64,000 bases of DNA, taken from Gigantopelta aegis (taxonomy: Eukaryota; Mollusca; Gastropoda; Neomphalida; Peltospiridae). The stretch covers positions 38,334,152 through 38,398,151 of the forward strand of contig NC_054711.1 in the NCBI RefSeq assembly GCF_016097555.1, given 5' to 3'. The notes below the pieces were generated by a model that did no database searches, was not told the origin of the DNA, and saw only the letters and a list, made by a program, of their open reading frames with translations. The first letter of the stretch is position 1. Each line of letters begins with the position of its first letter. A program made the position numbers and the translations under genes. Below are positions 12,201 through 21,059 of the stretch, piece by piece.

Positions 12201-15200
12201 TTAAGTATAAATTATTTTTTCTTTGGTTAGAATATCGGTATATCTATTTTAACTGTGTTTTCGGATCATTTTGGGTGTTTTGTATGCACAAAGTTATTAG
12301 GAGGAATAATTTGGACTGCCACAAATGTTAGGATGACTAGAAATGCATTGGAGGTACAGACACTAATAGTATACTATAATAGTTATTTTGATATGTTCAC
12401 CAATGATGACACATTTTGGTTTTTGGCGAAATAAACTCTGAGCTTTGATTAGTCTTTCTGAGGTGAAACTTCACTTGTTTAAAAATGTAGTGTTTTAATG
12501 GTGTTCATAAACAGAACAAACTTGAAGTCACATGCAAGTTTCTTCTCTCTCTTTTTTCTCAGTGACTTGTGTACAGCCTTTGGCAACAGTATTCTGGTTC
12601 TAGTAGAAAAAGACGTTTTCCAGAACCTGTTAACTGAAGGTCGAAGGTCAAAGGTTCACAAGGCTAAAACTCTTGCCATCTGGGCGACAAAAGAAATACG
12701 GAAGTTGAAAAATGCTTCATGGTGAGTTGTAATAAGTAATTCTGATAAGGGTAGATTGCTTTATGTACCAGAAGGGAAAAAAAAACCCACCGTAATTATT
12801 ACACGAATATCCAAAGTGTGCATATAAAACAAATACACAAAATGTGCATTTAAAATAAATATCAAAATTATTTTTATTTGTTCCAGCCTGTGCACCATGA
12901 CTGGTATACCAAAAGCCGTGGTATGTGCTATCCTGTCTGTGGGATGGTGCACATAAAAGATCCCTTGCTACCAATGGAAAAATGTAGCGGGTTTCCTCTA
13001 AGTCTAATGTCAGAATTATCAAACTTTTGATTAATAAATCAGTGTGCTCTAGTGGTGTCGTTACAGAAACACAAAAAAAGCCCACATTATGTTATTTATT
13101 TATACAAATTGTAAGTGAAAATATGTGAGTAAAAGTTATAAACTTGTAATCCACTCAATGTGGTTTTTATCAAAACTTAATCCAGTAGTCAGAGGGTTAG
13201 ACCCAGTGGTTTTCCGTTTTGAAAAAAAAAAAGCTATTTTCCGTTTCCTGTTTTTGTAAATTCCGTTTCAGAATACAATATATAGGCCTAATTAACAATT
13301 TAAATAACACAATTTGTGACAAATTAACATAACAGGCAGACAACACTGTTTACTTTTTACTTTTTCATAATTTTTAAAAGATGAAAAAAATAAAAAGTAC
13401 CTTTTGTCAAATATATCATATATAAAAAAATTTACCATTGGGTTGGTTTTATTTACTTTGTACGAAACTAAAACAAGGGACCGAAAATTAACATGTCACT
13501 ATTTGTTGTTAAATTAAAGTAGTCCTTCATATTAGTAGAGAAAAATCGGAGCAAAGGTTACAATTATAACAACTACATAAAGCGACGGGGCTTAGTGTTA
13601 ACAAAACGTAAACCTTTTATTTATTTTTATTATCGCTTTGACAGTCTAACGTCGTCTGCAATGTGAAGTATGCACATGACACAGCGGAAATAAAAGTAAC
13701 ATAGCAGTGTTCAGCCAGCCGTTTTTAGCTAAATGTTTGCAAACATATTTTGAGTGGTTCCCGAAGTGGTCATTCGGTTTAATGTGTAGCGTAAAAATCA
13801 GTTTTTCAAGACAAGCGTTAGCAACAAATCGCTGACTGAACTTAAACCTGAAAAAAATAAACCTGTCCCATCTGTGCAGGCGCAACCGATTAAGCAGTAA
13901 ACCAGTTCCAAGTTCAGCCAGCAAACGTTTCGCTAACGTTCGCGAAGTATTTGGTTCTCAGCGTGGCCATTTGGTTTACAGTGAAGCGTATAATCCAGTC
14001 TAGCGGACAATTTTCCGCTCGGTCTGGCTGAATGTAGCCCCGGTAAATACGACACTACATGTTTGCCAATAGTACTGCACACTGGCCAATCGTCAATTTT
14101 ACAGTGTGTGGCACTAGTAAAATGGTATTATATTTTTTTAACTTCGCGGAAAATCGTAATTCCGTTTCACAATGGGAATTCCGTGAATTCCGTCCGTTTT
14201 CCGCGATCGCAGAAAATCACTGGATCTCGAGGGTTAACGTGGGTTTCCAACCTTAAACTGAACTAACCATCCATTAACAGAAAAGGGTCATTCCATGTCG
14301 GATCACCCAATGGGTTAAACCCTACCTTCTCCAATTTCAATGAAATTTGGTATATAAGGTTATTTTGGCCACAAAACCTGAAATTCCAAGTTTTAGCTTA
14401 ATTGGACCAACAGTTTCCGAGTTATGGCCGTTTCTTTTTTAAAAAATTTGTCAAAAAAGGGCGTGGCCACCCTTTTTTAAATTGCCATAACTCGGCAACC
14501 AATGGTCCAATTTTGACAAATGAGAAAACACATTTCAATCTGAAATTGCTGACTAATGAAACATTTTCCACCTCCAATTTTTTTATATGTTGTAGATAAC
14601 ATGTTGGGCTATAATTTTAATCAAAGGTCATCTCAAAGTCACGGGTCCCACAAGGTCAATTTCAAGGTCAAAATATAGGTCAAAAGGTCATCAGCCCAAA
14701 AGTAACCCAAGTGTCAGGAATAATGCCAGATTTGGATTCCTTGTAATTCCCCCTTTCCAATGATACCTCATTTGTCAAAATTGGACCATTGGTTGCTGAG
14801 TTATGGCAATTTTAAAAAAGGGCGGCCACGCCCTTTTTTTGACAAAATTTTAAAAAACAAAACGGCCATAACTCGGAAACTGTTGGTCCGATTAAGCTGA
14901 AACTTGGAATTTCAGGTTTTTTGGCCAAAATAACCTTATATACCAAATTTCATTGAAACTGGAGAGGGTAGGGTTTAAATTTCCTCTTTTTTTGGGGTGA
15001 TTTGACACGGAATGACCCAAAATGGGTTCCTACAATAGTTTAAATTTTTTTACCGTACAGTAAAGTACTCTTATAATGAACTGGAAGGGACCATGATAGT
15101 TTGTTATTAAAGAAGTTTGTTGTACACATTTGTGTAAGTTGGTTATTAATATAAAACTGGACTTTACGATCAGTTCATTCTATGCAGTAGTTTGTTATTA

Positions 15201-16093
15201 AAGAAGTTTGTTGTACACATTTGTGTAAGTTGGTTATTAATATAAAACTGGACTTTATGATCAGTTCATTCTATGCAGTAGTTTGTTTTAAGCATGTTCG
15301 TTATAGTGTACTTTACTTTAATTGTATTCTGTCGGCCATGGTTAATGTGGACAGTTCATGTCTATATTTAGTAAGCATTAGTATTATATGCATGTCATCA
15401 ACTGTCCTATAACCGCATTAATATTAGTTTTTAATAACTTAAACTGATGTCATTTGTCAGTCAAAAGGCTATAAAATTACTTTAATGCTTCGTTAAACTG
15501 GAGTGATTGTAAAAAAAATTTCTTTCAACAATTCTTGTTTTTTGTTAATTAGAAATGAAATTTAATAGTTCTGTATTATTGATATAACATTAGCATAGGT
15601 TTACAATCTTAAACTATGGTGATCCATTTCCTAGCAGGAAATTAGTTATATAATAATAATCAAAAGGTTCCATTTGATGAAATTTGAAACTTTGTGGCCA
15701 TTTTGAGTTTTGTTGACTATGTAGCAATTTTTTAACATTGACAATTCTTGTCTATATTAGCCCAATGGTAAAGTGCTCGCTTGATGCGCGGTCAGTTTGG
15801 GATCGATCCCTGTCAGTGGGCCCATTGGGCTCTATCTCGCTCCAGCTAGTGACGACGACTGGTGCATATAAAAGACCTGTTGCTATTTACGGAAAAAGAC
15901 AACGGGTTTCATTGCAAAGACTCAAAATTACCAAATGTTTAACATCTGCTAGCCATTGTTTAATAAATCGTTGTGCCTTAGTGGTGTCGTTAAATAAAAT
16001 AAACTTTATCCAACTTATTGATGCTTAAAAACTGCTGGGGTGTCTAAAGTATTTAATAAAATATTAATTGATGCCATTTGTTCTCCCTGCAGA
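205..16093 (+). CDS. KPNB1: Importin subunit beta-1, C-terminal part (six coding exons plus split stop)
   Basis: Importin beta-1 is the nuclear import receptor that binds importin alpha or cargo, nucleoporins and RanGTP through stacked HEAT repeats. The joined exons 205-287, 1134-1241, 2388-2531, 4703-4808, 11907-12021 and 12563-12721 give about 237 residues that match the C-terminal quarter of animal importin beta-1. Recognisable blocks are [57 protein letters not shown] and [17 protein letters not shown]. All introns have GT-AG ends and phases agree across each junction. The protein ends KLKNAS; vertebrate forms end KLKNQA, so the length is normal. Earlier exons lie left of the window. Introns are up to 7 kb and full of mobile elements. 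The identification is firm; the exact exon ends are inferred by eye. Confidence 0.95.
574..741 (+). mobile_element. SINE head T, 3' truncated
   Basis: Head and body from gatgtaacttagtggtaaaa to gggatggtgcatac. The tail is missing. Confidence 0.8.
841..1035. mobile_element. Small inverted-repeat element (gctag type)
   Basis: The termini are gcagggctagctctgg and ccagaggtagccctgc, about 15 bp inverted. The interior is AT-rich without ORF. Similar gggctagtgg/ccactagccc motifs occur at 60526-60600 and 62045-62155. Confidence 0.55.
1134..1241 (+). CDS. KPNB1: KPNB1 exon b
   Basis: Acceptor tgcttttccag at 1133, donor GT at 1242. The exon is 36 complete codons, phase 0 on both sides, reading [20 protein letters not shown] and ending LLENLG. 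It is one of the most conserved parts of the protein. Confidence 0.95.
1465..1635 (+). mobile_element. Diverged SINE fragment
   Basis: The body is recognisable (cattccagctagtgcatcac, ggttgtggtatgtgttatcc) but the head is destroyed. It runs into the repeat at 1637. Confidence 0.6.
1637..1790. repeat. Single unit of the same dispersed repeat
   Basis: ttctggttactgcaggcgag to cccaattcatatttcccact, one tandem unit only. Confidence 0.8.
2013..2295. repeat. Dispersed repeat shared with 54145-54365
   Basis: cactccgactgtctcttccg and aattgttttaattcttc are among many blocks found again at 54145-54365 (cactccggctgtctcttacg), about 75-80 percent alike by eye. Confidence 0.75.
2388..2531 (+). CDS. KPNB1: KPNB1 exon c
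   Basis: Acceptor ttggttttgtttcag, donor GT at 2532. The 48 codons begin [20 protein letters not shown] and end [11 protein letters not shown] content is visibly higher than the surrounding intron. The frame also reads on into the intron for a few codons to a stop, which is meaningless because the homologous protein continues in the next exon. Confidence 0.95.
2615..2807. repeat. 5' flank shared by two SINE copies
   Basis: It runs gcgattaagtta to ttccatttgtgtggag and recurs at 54939-55132 directly before another SINE. Confidence 0.8.
2808..3127 (+). mobile_element. SINE, head T with tail B, full length
   Basis: The tRNA-like head has box A (tagctcagtgg) and box B (gggatcgatcc). A conserved body ends in ...gcatataaaaga, then comes a tail ending cgtaaataaaatgtgttgag and cattaaataaaac. 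The head type is called T and this tail B below. Confidence 0.9.
3154..3806. repeat. 64-bp satellite, ten copies
   Basis: The unit ctagccctcacagaagcttt..cggacaatttcta repeats at 64-bp spacing from 3154. One unit near 3630 has a 9-bp insertion (gacagtagt). Units differ only at agagcgg/acagcgg. Near-identity means recent expansion. It sits in a KPNB1 intron. Confidence 0.97.
3807..4702. other. KPNB1 intron sequence, no feature
   Basis: AT-rich. A palindromic pair gttcttaagagcc/gctctcaagaacc occurs near 4023 and 4074. A G-rich patch at 4600-4640 looks like a MITE end (agtggcgtaggaaggtgcc). Nothing else is recognised. Confidence 0.6.
4703..4808 (+). CDS. KPNB1: KPNB1 exon d
   Basis: Acceptor gtttatttcag, donor gtaggt at 4809. 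It encodes [31 protein letters not shown] plus one base of a split codon that the next exon completes to Ala. This is too short an exon for simple ORF calling. Confidence 0.93.
4892..5590. repeat. Dispersed repeat with five internal tandem units (86/97 bp)
   Basis: Units of ttctgactactgcagg..ctgtatacagtgcattcctc start near 4905, 4994, 5080, 5177 and 5262. Spacing alternates 85-86 and 97 bp, according to presence of a tctcgcccgacg segment. The rest (5360-5590) matches 11199-11430 in reverse. Confidence 0.9.
6384..6566 (+). pseudogene. Short acidic ORF, possible P2X7-like accessory N-terminus
   Basis: The 60-codon ORF begins [20 protein letters not shown] and has an acidic Ser/Asp/Glu-rich middle. 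It ends in NLQPGARK, the same segment that follows the THAP remnant in the opposite arm. A PYQ(F/Y)E motif plus acidic stretch recalls the start of P2X-purinoceptor-7-like domain proteins found in invertebrate mobile elements. No zinc-binding Cys cluster is left, so this is a weak assignment. Confidence 0.3.
7644..8000 (-). pseudogene. THAP-domain protein remnant
   Basis: The 118-codon ORF starts [20 protein letters not shown] and contains CYGFPKD and [13 protein letters not shown], the layout of a C2CH THAP zinc finger. The first two Cys are present. The later Cys and His expected in an LCSAHF-like block appear as Val and Tyr (LVSAYL), so zinc binding is probably lost. After LQPGAR it runs into non-coding element sequence. 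THAP proteins are common passengers and transposase parts in TTAA elements. Confidence 0.6.
8440..8722. repeat. Dispersed repeat, inverted relative at 10886-11198
   Basis: aatcgtagttcgtgtttgtt to ccagtggtctaaaggttaat. The last 70 bp also occur at 13128-13191. Confidence 0.85.
8985..9228 (+). mobile_element. SINE head T with tail A
   Basis: gacgtagcccagtggtaaag at the head. The tail ends caatgtactctagtggtgtg and an AAAC-rich end; this tail type is called A. Confidence 0.8.
9229..10116. other. KPNB1 intron sequence, no feature
   Basis: Unique-looking AT-rich sequence. A segment at 9425-9500 weakly resembles 12400-12475 (gatgatgayaytttt, gagctttg). Confidence 0.6.
10117..10290. repeat. Diverged duplication, copy 1
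   Basis: cttcctttccgtcaccggtgatgaa-type sequence to gttagttgatcat matches 11590-11699. It continues after the SINE at 10525-10570. Confidence 0.8.
10304..10511 (-). mobile_element. SINE tail A, 5' truncated, with 13-bp target duplication
   Basis: The complement of tail A (tttgttttgtttaacgatac) leads into the body on the minus strand. AACACTGTTTGAA (10291-10303) and AACACTATTTGAA (10512-10524) flank it. A related empty site lies at 11700-11712. Confidence 0.85.
10588..10892 (+). mobile_element. SINE head T with tail A, full length, diverged
   Basis: gtgtagcccagtggtgaagc to gatgtgctctagtggtgcca. Confidence 0.8.
10886..11198. repeat. Inverted copy of 8440-8722
   Basis: ttaacctttagactactgga to aaaaacgaactacgattca, directly joined to the repeat at 11199. 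Confidence 0.85.
11199..11555. repeat. Inverted copy of the 4.9-5.6 kb repeat, one tandem unit
   Basis: catatcccaatatttggtga through actgtatacagtgtacagta to ccttcagtagtccg, reverse orientation, not amplified. Confidence 0.85.
11560..11770. repeat. Diverged duplication, copy 2 (without SINE)
   Basis: tcaccggtgatgaatccatt to ggtaaagaaaacaattagaa matches 10117-10290 joined to 10525-10570. Confidence 0.8.
11907..12021 (+). CDS. KPNB1: KPNB1 exon e
   Basis: Acceptor attttgttatcag, donor gtaagt at 12022. It reads [25 protein letters not shown], with its last two bases completing a Gly codon in the next exon. A short run just inside the intron (ggacttatagggcaagt, about 12040-12056) repeats the donor region, so a cryptic donor there is conceivable. 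Confidence 0.93.
12022..12562. other. KPNB1 intron sequence, no feature
   Basis: No repeat or ORF stands out apart from the weak similarity to 9425-9500. Confidence 0.6.
12563..12721 (+). CDS. KPNB1: KPNB1 exon f, last coding exon
   Basis: Acceptor cttttttctcag, donor gtgagt at 12722. It reads [37 protein letters not shown] and ends in KLKNAS plus TG. Joined to A at 16093 this makes a TGA stop. If the intron is retained, the frame reads TGG TGA, adding one Trp before the stop. Confidence 0.93.
12883..13073 (+). mobile_element. SINE tail A, 5' truncated
   Basis: It begins within the body (ccagcctgtgcaccatgact) and ends agtgtgctctagtggtgtcg. Confidence 0.85.
13200..14228. mobile_element. Non-autonomous hAT-like element with 8-bp target duplication
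   Basis: The ends are GACCCAGTGGTTTTCCG on the left and the complement of GAGATCCAGTGATTTTCTG on the right. The identical octamer GAGGGTTA flanks both sides (13192-13199 and 14229-14236). CAGTG-type ends and 8-bp duplications are hallmarks of hAT transposons. The 1,029-bp interior has no transposase. It contains a diverged internal direct repeat (about 13711-13800 and 13913-13998). Confidence 0.7.
14285..15018. mobile_element. Fold-back element with ~245-bp inverted arms
   Basis: The ends are GGGTCATTCCATGTCGGATC and its imperfect reverse complement. The arms (14285-14526 and 14767-15018) match over almost their whole length, including the motif ccataactcgg near each inner end. AAAA flanks both sides. 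The 240-bp spacer is rich in AGGTCA. There is no ORF. A single arm of the same family is at 59246-59394. Confidence 0.85.
14625..14690 (+). promoter_or_regulatory. Cluster of five AGGTCA half-sites in the fold-back spacer
   Basis: AGGTCA starts at 14625, 14653, 14665, 14677 and 14685, all in one orientation. Gaps include 6, 6 and 2 bp. It lies inside a mobile element within a KPNB1 intron. Confidence 0.35.
15098..15290. repeat. 91-bp direct repeat, two copies
   Basis: agtttgttattaaagaagtt starts at 15098 and 15189; the copies differ at one or two bases. Confidence 0.95.
15757..16012 (+). mobile_element. SINE head T with tail A, internal deletion
   Basis: The head with both boxes is intact, but about 60 bp of body between actggt and gcatataaaaga is missing. 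It ends about 80 bp before the KPNB1 3' UTR acceptor. Confidence 0.85.
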
Positions 16094-16557
16094 TGATGTC
16101 GCCGACTATCTTGCAGCCGACTGGCTGCCCAGACAAATCTACTGTCACATGACTGCAGTTATCAGAGACCCTGGACGGTGACCTTCGACCCGACTTGGAC
16201 GTATGCCAGAGTGCGACTCGGAGAGTGAATGTAACTTCATCTCAGCAACGGCCCGTTCGATTGGTTCTGTGCCGAGAATGAGACGAGGTGTGAGCGAGCG
16301 CGCGCGAGTTCAGGCTGCCACGATAGTGGCGCCTTCCCATGACTGTTGCCGTGGAAATCAACCACAGCCAATCAACATTGGAGATTCTCAAATCTTCATC
16401 CAACAAGAAATTCTTTTTTTTTTCTTTTTTTTTAAATTATTATTTTAAAAACAAAAACAAAAAAGTGGTTTTGAACTGTGTGAAAGTTATGACTGATCTG
16501 TATACCAGAATTCTTAGCTGATAGGTTTGACCAAAAAATAAATTTTGCTCAGTAGGC
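16093..16557 (+). other. KPNB1: KPNB1 terminal 3' UTR exon
   Basis: The acceptor is cattgttctccctgcag style (ttctccctgcag, AG at 16091-16092). The first base completes the stop codon and everything after is non-coding. A polyadenylation signal AATAAA lies at 16537-16542. A T-rich downstream element follows at about 16559-16580, so cleavage near 16550-16560 is likely. A longer alternative 3' UTR cannot be excluded. Confidence 0.6.
16537..16542 (+). terminator. Polyadenylation signal of KPNB1
   Basis: AATAAA followed about 20 bases later by an uninterrupted T-rich tract. It is the first such pair after the stop codon. Confidence 0.5.
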
Positions 16558-17557
16558 CCTTTTTTTTTTTTTTCTTTCTTAATTTTCCAAAAATGTCAAA
16601 CTAGAATTTACTGATGGTAAATGTTATTCCAGATTTAAGTACGGTGGGTGTGGCAATTTTCTCTTCCCATTACGAAGTAAAAGGTGAGATGCCGGTTATT
16701 TCTTTCCCGATGGTGATATTTGGTTTTCAAGTTTAGATTAGTTTCTCAAAACTATGTCCCAGGTTACTAAAAATCTGTTTATAGTTGCACCTATGGATGT
16801 TCATCACAGTTCACTAGAATTTTTTTTAAATAAGCAAGACATTTAATTCCATGGGAGTTCGTTTAATATACACACAACTTACAAAATAAAATTTGCTTAA
16901 ACTAAGTTTGTATTGGGGTGGTGGGTTCTGGATCAATTTTTACTTGTACTAGTATGTAACATGTTTTACTCATGGCCTTAAGACCATTATAAATTAAATA
17001 ATAGATGTTCATACAATTTTTCCTTTCTGAATGGGGCATACATACATACATCGAGCAAATATATTTTATATTTTTGTCCAATAAAAGAAAAATGGGGACA
17101 GACCTTATCCTTCGGGCAGGCAGAGATAAAAATGTAGGATTTAATTGATAATGGCCTAATCTGCGTGCTGTTTTTGCTTAACAGACTGAAAGTTTTTCCA
17201 TAATTCGCTTAAAATCTGTGCTTAGTTAAAAACCAGCCTCTGCTTAAAGTGTTGGCTCGTGTCAGATTTTTTGACATGGAGAGCATCGGTAAGATCTACT
17301 AGCAAAGGCATCTTTTAAATTGCGAGAACTACAGTTTCATTTGCGCATTTGTTGTGCAAATTATGAGTTAAATTTAGGACATCATTTACATGGACAATAA
17401 CAGGTTACACAAATAAGGAAATGATTTTCCTAAAGTTATTTTTGGGTAGCCCATAAATGATTTAAGCAAATTATCAATTCTGAGAGGCCTGTTTTACTGT
17501 TTGCACATATTGGATCCATCGACGTCGAAGGGGTATCGGTAAGGTCTGCTGATAAAT

Positions 17558-18488
17558 GGGTGGATCCAGGACATTTTTAGGGGGTGGGTGGAACCAAGAA
17601 AAAAAGGGGCACATTGACTCGTTAAAAGGGCATCTTATTAAAAGCTTTGATATTTGAAGTTAATATGAATTCGTTTGTGTATATATCACAGTGTACACTA
17701 AATGATTAGCTGCAGTTTTCTGGACTGCTAGCTATAGAGATTATTATACCAGTTTGCAAGCCAGTCGGAGCATTTTGTTTTTAAGTAGGGTGGGCTAATG
17801 ACCAGGGTCATTGTTAAGCATGACACGATGTGCTTTGCCAGAGGGTGTGTAGGGGGTTCCAGGGGCATGATCTCCTGTGGAAAATTTTGAAATCGGATGG
17901 CAGTTATACATAAAAATGATACAAAGGAGCACTTGTAAGAACTTGTAAATTAAAACTTTAAAAGGTACTATTCTAGTTATGGCTAGATTTAGGTAGGGCA
18001 GTTATACATAATAATGATAAAAAGGGGCACTTGTAAGAACTTGTAAATTAAAACTTTAAAAGGTACTAGTCTAGTTACGGCTCTATTTAGGTAGGGCAGT
18101 TATACAATTTTAAAAAAAGATACAAAGGGACACTTGTAAAGGCACTATTCTGGGGACGGTTCGGTCTAGGTAGGGTAGATATACATAAAAATGATAGAGC
18201 CTATTTTTCATTAGTAATTTTGAAGATCTATTCAATTTGAAGCTATCATTATGGAACTTTGATTACACAAACGTAAGGCGCTCATTACTCGCATTAAATA
18301 ATGTGGTGAACACCGAACTCCATTGAGAATCAGTAACACAGACACTCATCTGCAAGCTTGTGCATATAGGCACAACTTAACTTCATGCAGCTGAAAATGC
18401 TTATATGCAAAACAATTTTTATACCAACAAAAAGGGCACTTGAAAATTTGGAGGGGGGGGGGATGAGTCCTCTTGGATCTGCTTCTGT
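17558..18488. mobile_element. GGATCCAGG-type MITE with internal 98-bp tandem repeat
   Basis: It starts gggtggatccaggacatttt and ends tcttggatctgcttctg, a degraded inverted terminus. It shares gggcacattgactcgt and acacagacac with 36135-36530. Three 98-bp direct repeats start at 17901, 17999 and 18097. Confidence 0.6.
17901..18180. repeat. 98-bp direct repeats inside a MITE
   Basis: cagttatacata starts at 17901, 17999 and 18097. The third copy is partial. Confidence 0.9.
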
Positions 18489-18741
18489 AATAGTCTTGGC
18501 ATGTGTCGGTAAGCTCTACTAATAGTGTTGTAATGTGTCAGATCCATTGACATGGAGAGTGGCATTAAAATCTGCTGATATTCTTGACACGGATAAGATC
18601 ACTTGACACTGAAGCAAAATGTCAGTAAGATCTGAATTAACTGAATAAAGAAACCTGTATAACAATGACAAGGCCAATAAATTGTTTAAAATGTGTGTCG
18701 TTCCGATTACCTGTCGGACCCTGAAAAAAAGAGGAAAATTT

Positions 18742-18952
18742 TGTTTTATTTAATGACCCCACTAGAGCACATTGATTTTTTATCTTATCATTGGCTATTG
18801 GACGTCAAACATATGGTCATTTTGACATTTTTGTTAGAGGAAACCGGCTGTTGCCACATAGGCTACTCTTTTACGACAGGCAGCAAGGGATCTTTTATTT
18901 GCGCTTCCCACAGGCAGGATAGCACAAATCCATGGCTTTTGTTGAACCAGTT
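18742..18952 (-). mobile_element. SINE tail A, truncated, C-type body
   Basis: The minus copy starts at its tail (cactagagcacattgatttt) and stops in the body after ggcttttgttgaaccagtta. Confidence 0.8.
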
Positions 18953-19695
18953 ACGTCCGAACAATTTTCCCCCATACTGATCTTCAAAATAGTGAGGACA
19001 CAGCATTTGAAATGTTACTTTGTTTCTTTTTACCAAGACCTATTTTGACAGATTTTTTTTTTTTTTTTTTAATATTTTCATATGTAACCAGAACCACACA
19101 CATTTTTTATTTGGCCTAACACCTGATTGTGAGGATGACAAGCAAAAAGTTTTGTGCCACCCAAAAACCATTTTGTTCTTGGTCCTTGATTATAAGCTTG
19201 CAATGCCCACCTGTTCCCCGACCCTTTCAAGGCTGTTAACGTTTTCTGGATTTTTTTGTCCAAGATAAATTATCTGTGTATTTGTTTGTTCGATTTTTTT
19301 AGACTGCCAACGTCTGCTGCATTAATAGTTTTTTTCTGTTAAATTTTAAACAGTGGATTGTTTTATATGCAAATTTGTATGGATCTATTCCTTGGAGGAT
19401 GTCGTGTTTTCTATTACAAGAAACCAATCAAGTTAAACCGTGGGAAAGTAAATTGGCAGCTTCTGTTATCTGGCGTCCAAAAGAAAGTTTATAAGGCTTG
19501 GAATTATATTGTAGAAAACCAACAAACGGTACTGTGGAATATGAAAGTATCTGAAGTTCAACATCTAAACATCACAATGCACTTCGTGATACATGCAATG
19601 TGTTTGTAAGGTGGTTTCTAAATTGGTTCTTTTCGATTAGCAACAATATTTATCGAATTATTAAAAATTAAGTATGTAAAGTTTCTTTTGGACTT

Positions 19696-19706
19696 GTATA
19701 TATGTA

Positions 19707-19783
<77 letters not shown>

Positions 19784-19798
19784 ATATACATATATATT
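19696..19798. repeat. (TA)n microsatellite
   Basis: Alternating TA with some TG and CA units. Confidence 0.97.
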
Positions 19799-21059
19799 AG
19801 AGCTAAATAATTCACAACTAAACATAATGTGGTATGCATCATTTGTCTACATCACCCTCGCCCCTATCCCCATTCTACCCTCTCTCTAAAATTTCTGATA
19901 TCACTTATCTTTCACGGGGAATTCTACCCCATTGCCTTTTGTGTTTGTTTTAATAATCCCCTGGTAGCGACATGTATTTACCCACTAAACAACAGAAGTG
20001 GTCTGTATACATCCAATTAAAGAAATATTTTACTATGGCATCTCGCATGAGCAACTCGAATGCACCAAAATGTATTCTGTGGGGAAAGGAGTATTGGCTG
20101 ACGGTTGAAATTAATAGACAGCCAGTATTATTTGTTGTTCTATGTGCTCAGTTGAGTGACAAAGATTGTTTTGTCGTTTGTTATCGCCTCCCAAACATCG
20201 AGTAGTGTGAAACGGTCAGGAAGGACCATCCACATTTTAAAAATTTACCTTATTAAAGCTATGGCATAGGTATTTCCCAGAGATGTATATACATAATTTT
20301 CTAAAGTTAATTTTTGTAACGATATAATACATATTAATATAAATAATCACCCCCCCCCCACCCCACACCCGAATTAAGTTCCTAGCTCACATGCTAATAC
20401 CATAAGGGCTGTTACAAAAATTAATTACATGGAAGCATTGGCATAGCCAGGATTTTATATTGGATGGGAGGGGCTGCCTGATTAGACTAATAAAACAAAC
20501 GTTTGCCAAGCTGTGAAGACCTTGTTTGATGTCTGTGCTATGTTAATCGTGTCTAGGGCAGCGAAAAAAAATTGTTTTTCAAAAACTTTATTATCAATAT
20601 TTCTAGTCAATTGAAAATTGATTAGCAATTACTGTTCAATGTTTTAAAATTGTGTAATGATCTCTGAAACTTGGCTTTGGCGAATCGTGACGCGATACTG
20701 GGCAGATTCCAAATTTGTAATGTTCAGTAGTGCTTCTGGTTTTTGTGTCGCTAGCTAACATTTTTTCCCATATTCTCTATCCAAAAGTTACGATATGGTC
20801 AGTCTTGGTACCCAGCTACCCATATTAAAATTACCCGATTACTTTTTGTAACCCAGTTTTATTTGTGGCTCATACTTTTTCAAAGCTATCTTAGTACTAC
20901 CATACAGTAAAAACCATAGATTGCTGACGTGTTGGTGATTATCCTAACCTACGATGATTTTATGATATTGTAGTGGGGTAGATTTGCTTTCCCAGTCGGC
21001 TGTCACGAATGACAAACCCACTGCTTAGTGCAAATTCAATTGTTTCCATCGATCAGTGA

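Larger units (their letters stand above)
16580..21059. other. Intergenic, few recognised elements
   Basis: Outside the MITE, SINE and microsatellite listed, this is AT-rich sequence. Loose repeats of tcggtaagatctact with gacatggagag occur at 17259-17305, 17507-17557 and 18492-18580, interrupted by the MITE. No gene is seen. Confidence 0.5.

Noticed and set aside
13646..13924. 92-codon minus-strand ORF
   Set aside because: It lies wholly inside the non-autonomous hAT-like element and shows no transposase motif.
19358..19609. 83-codon ORF
   Set aside because: No recognisable domain, no splice partners, AT-rich flanks; likely chance.
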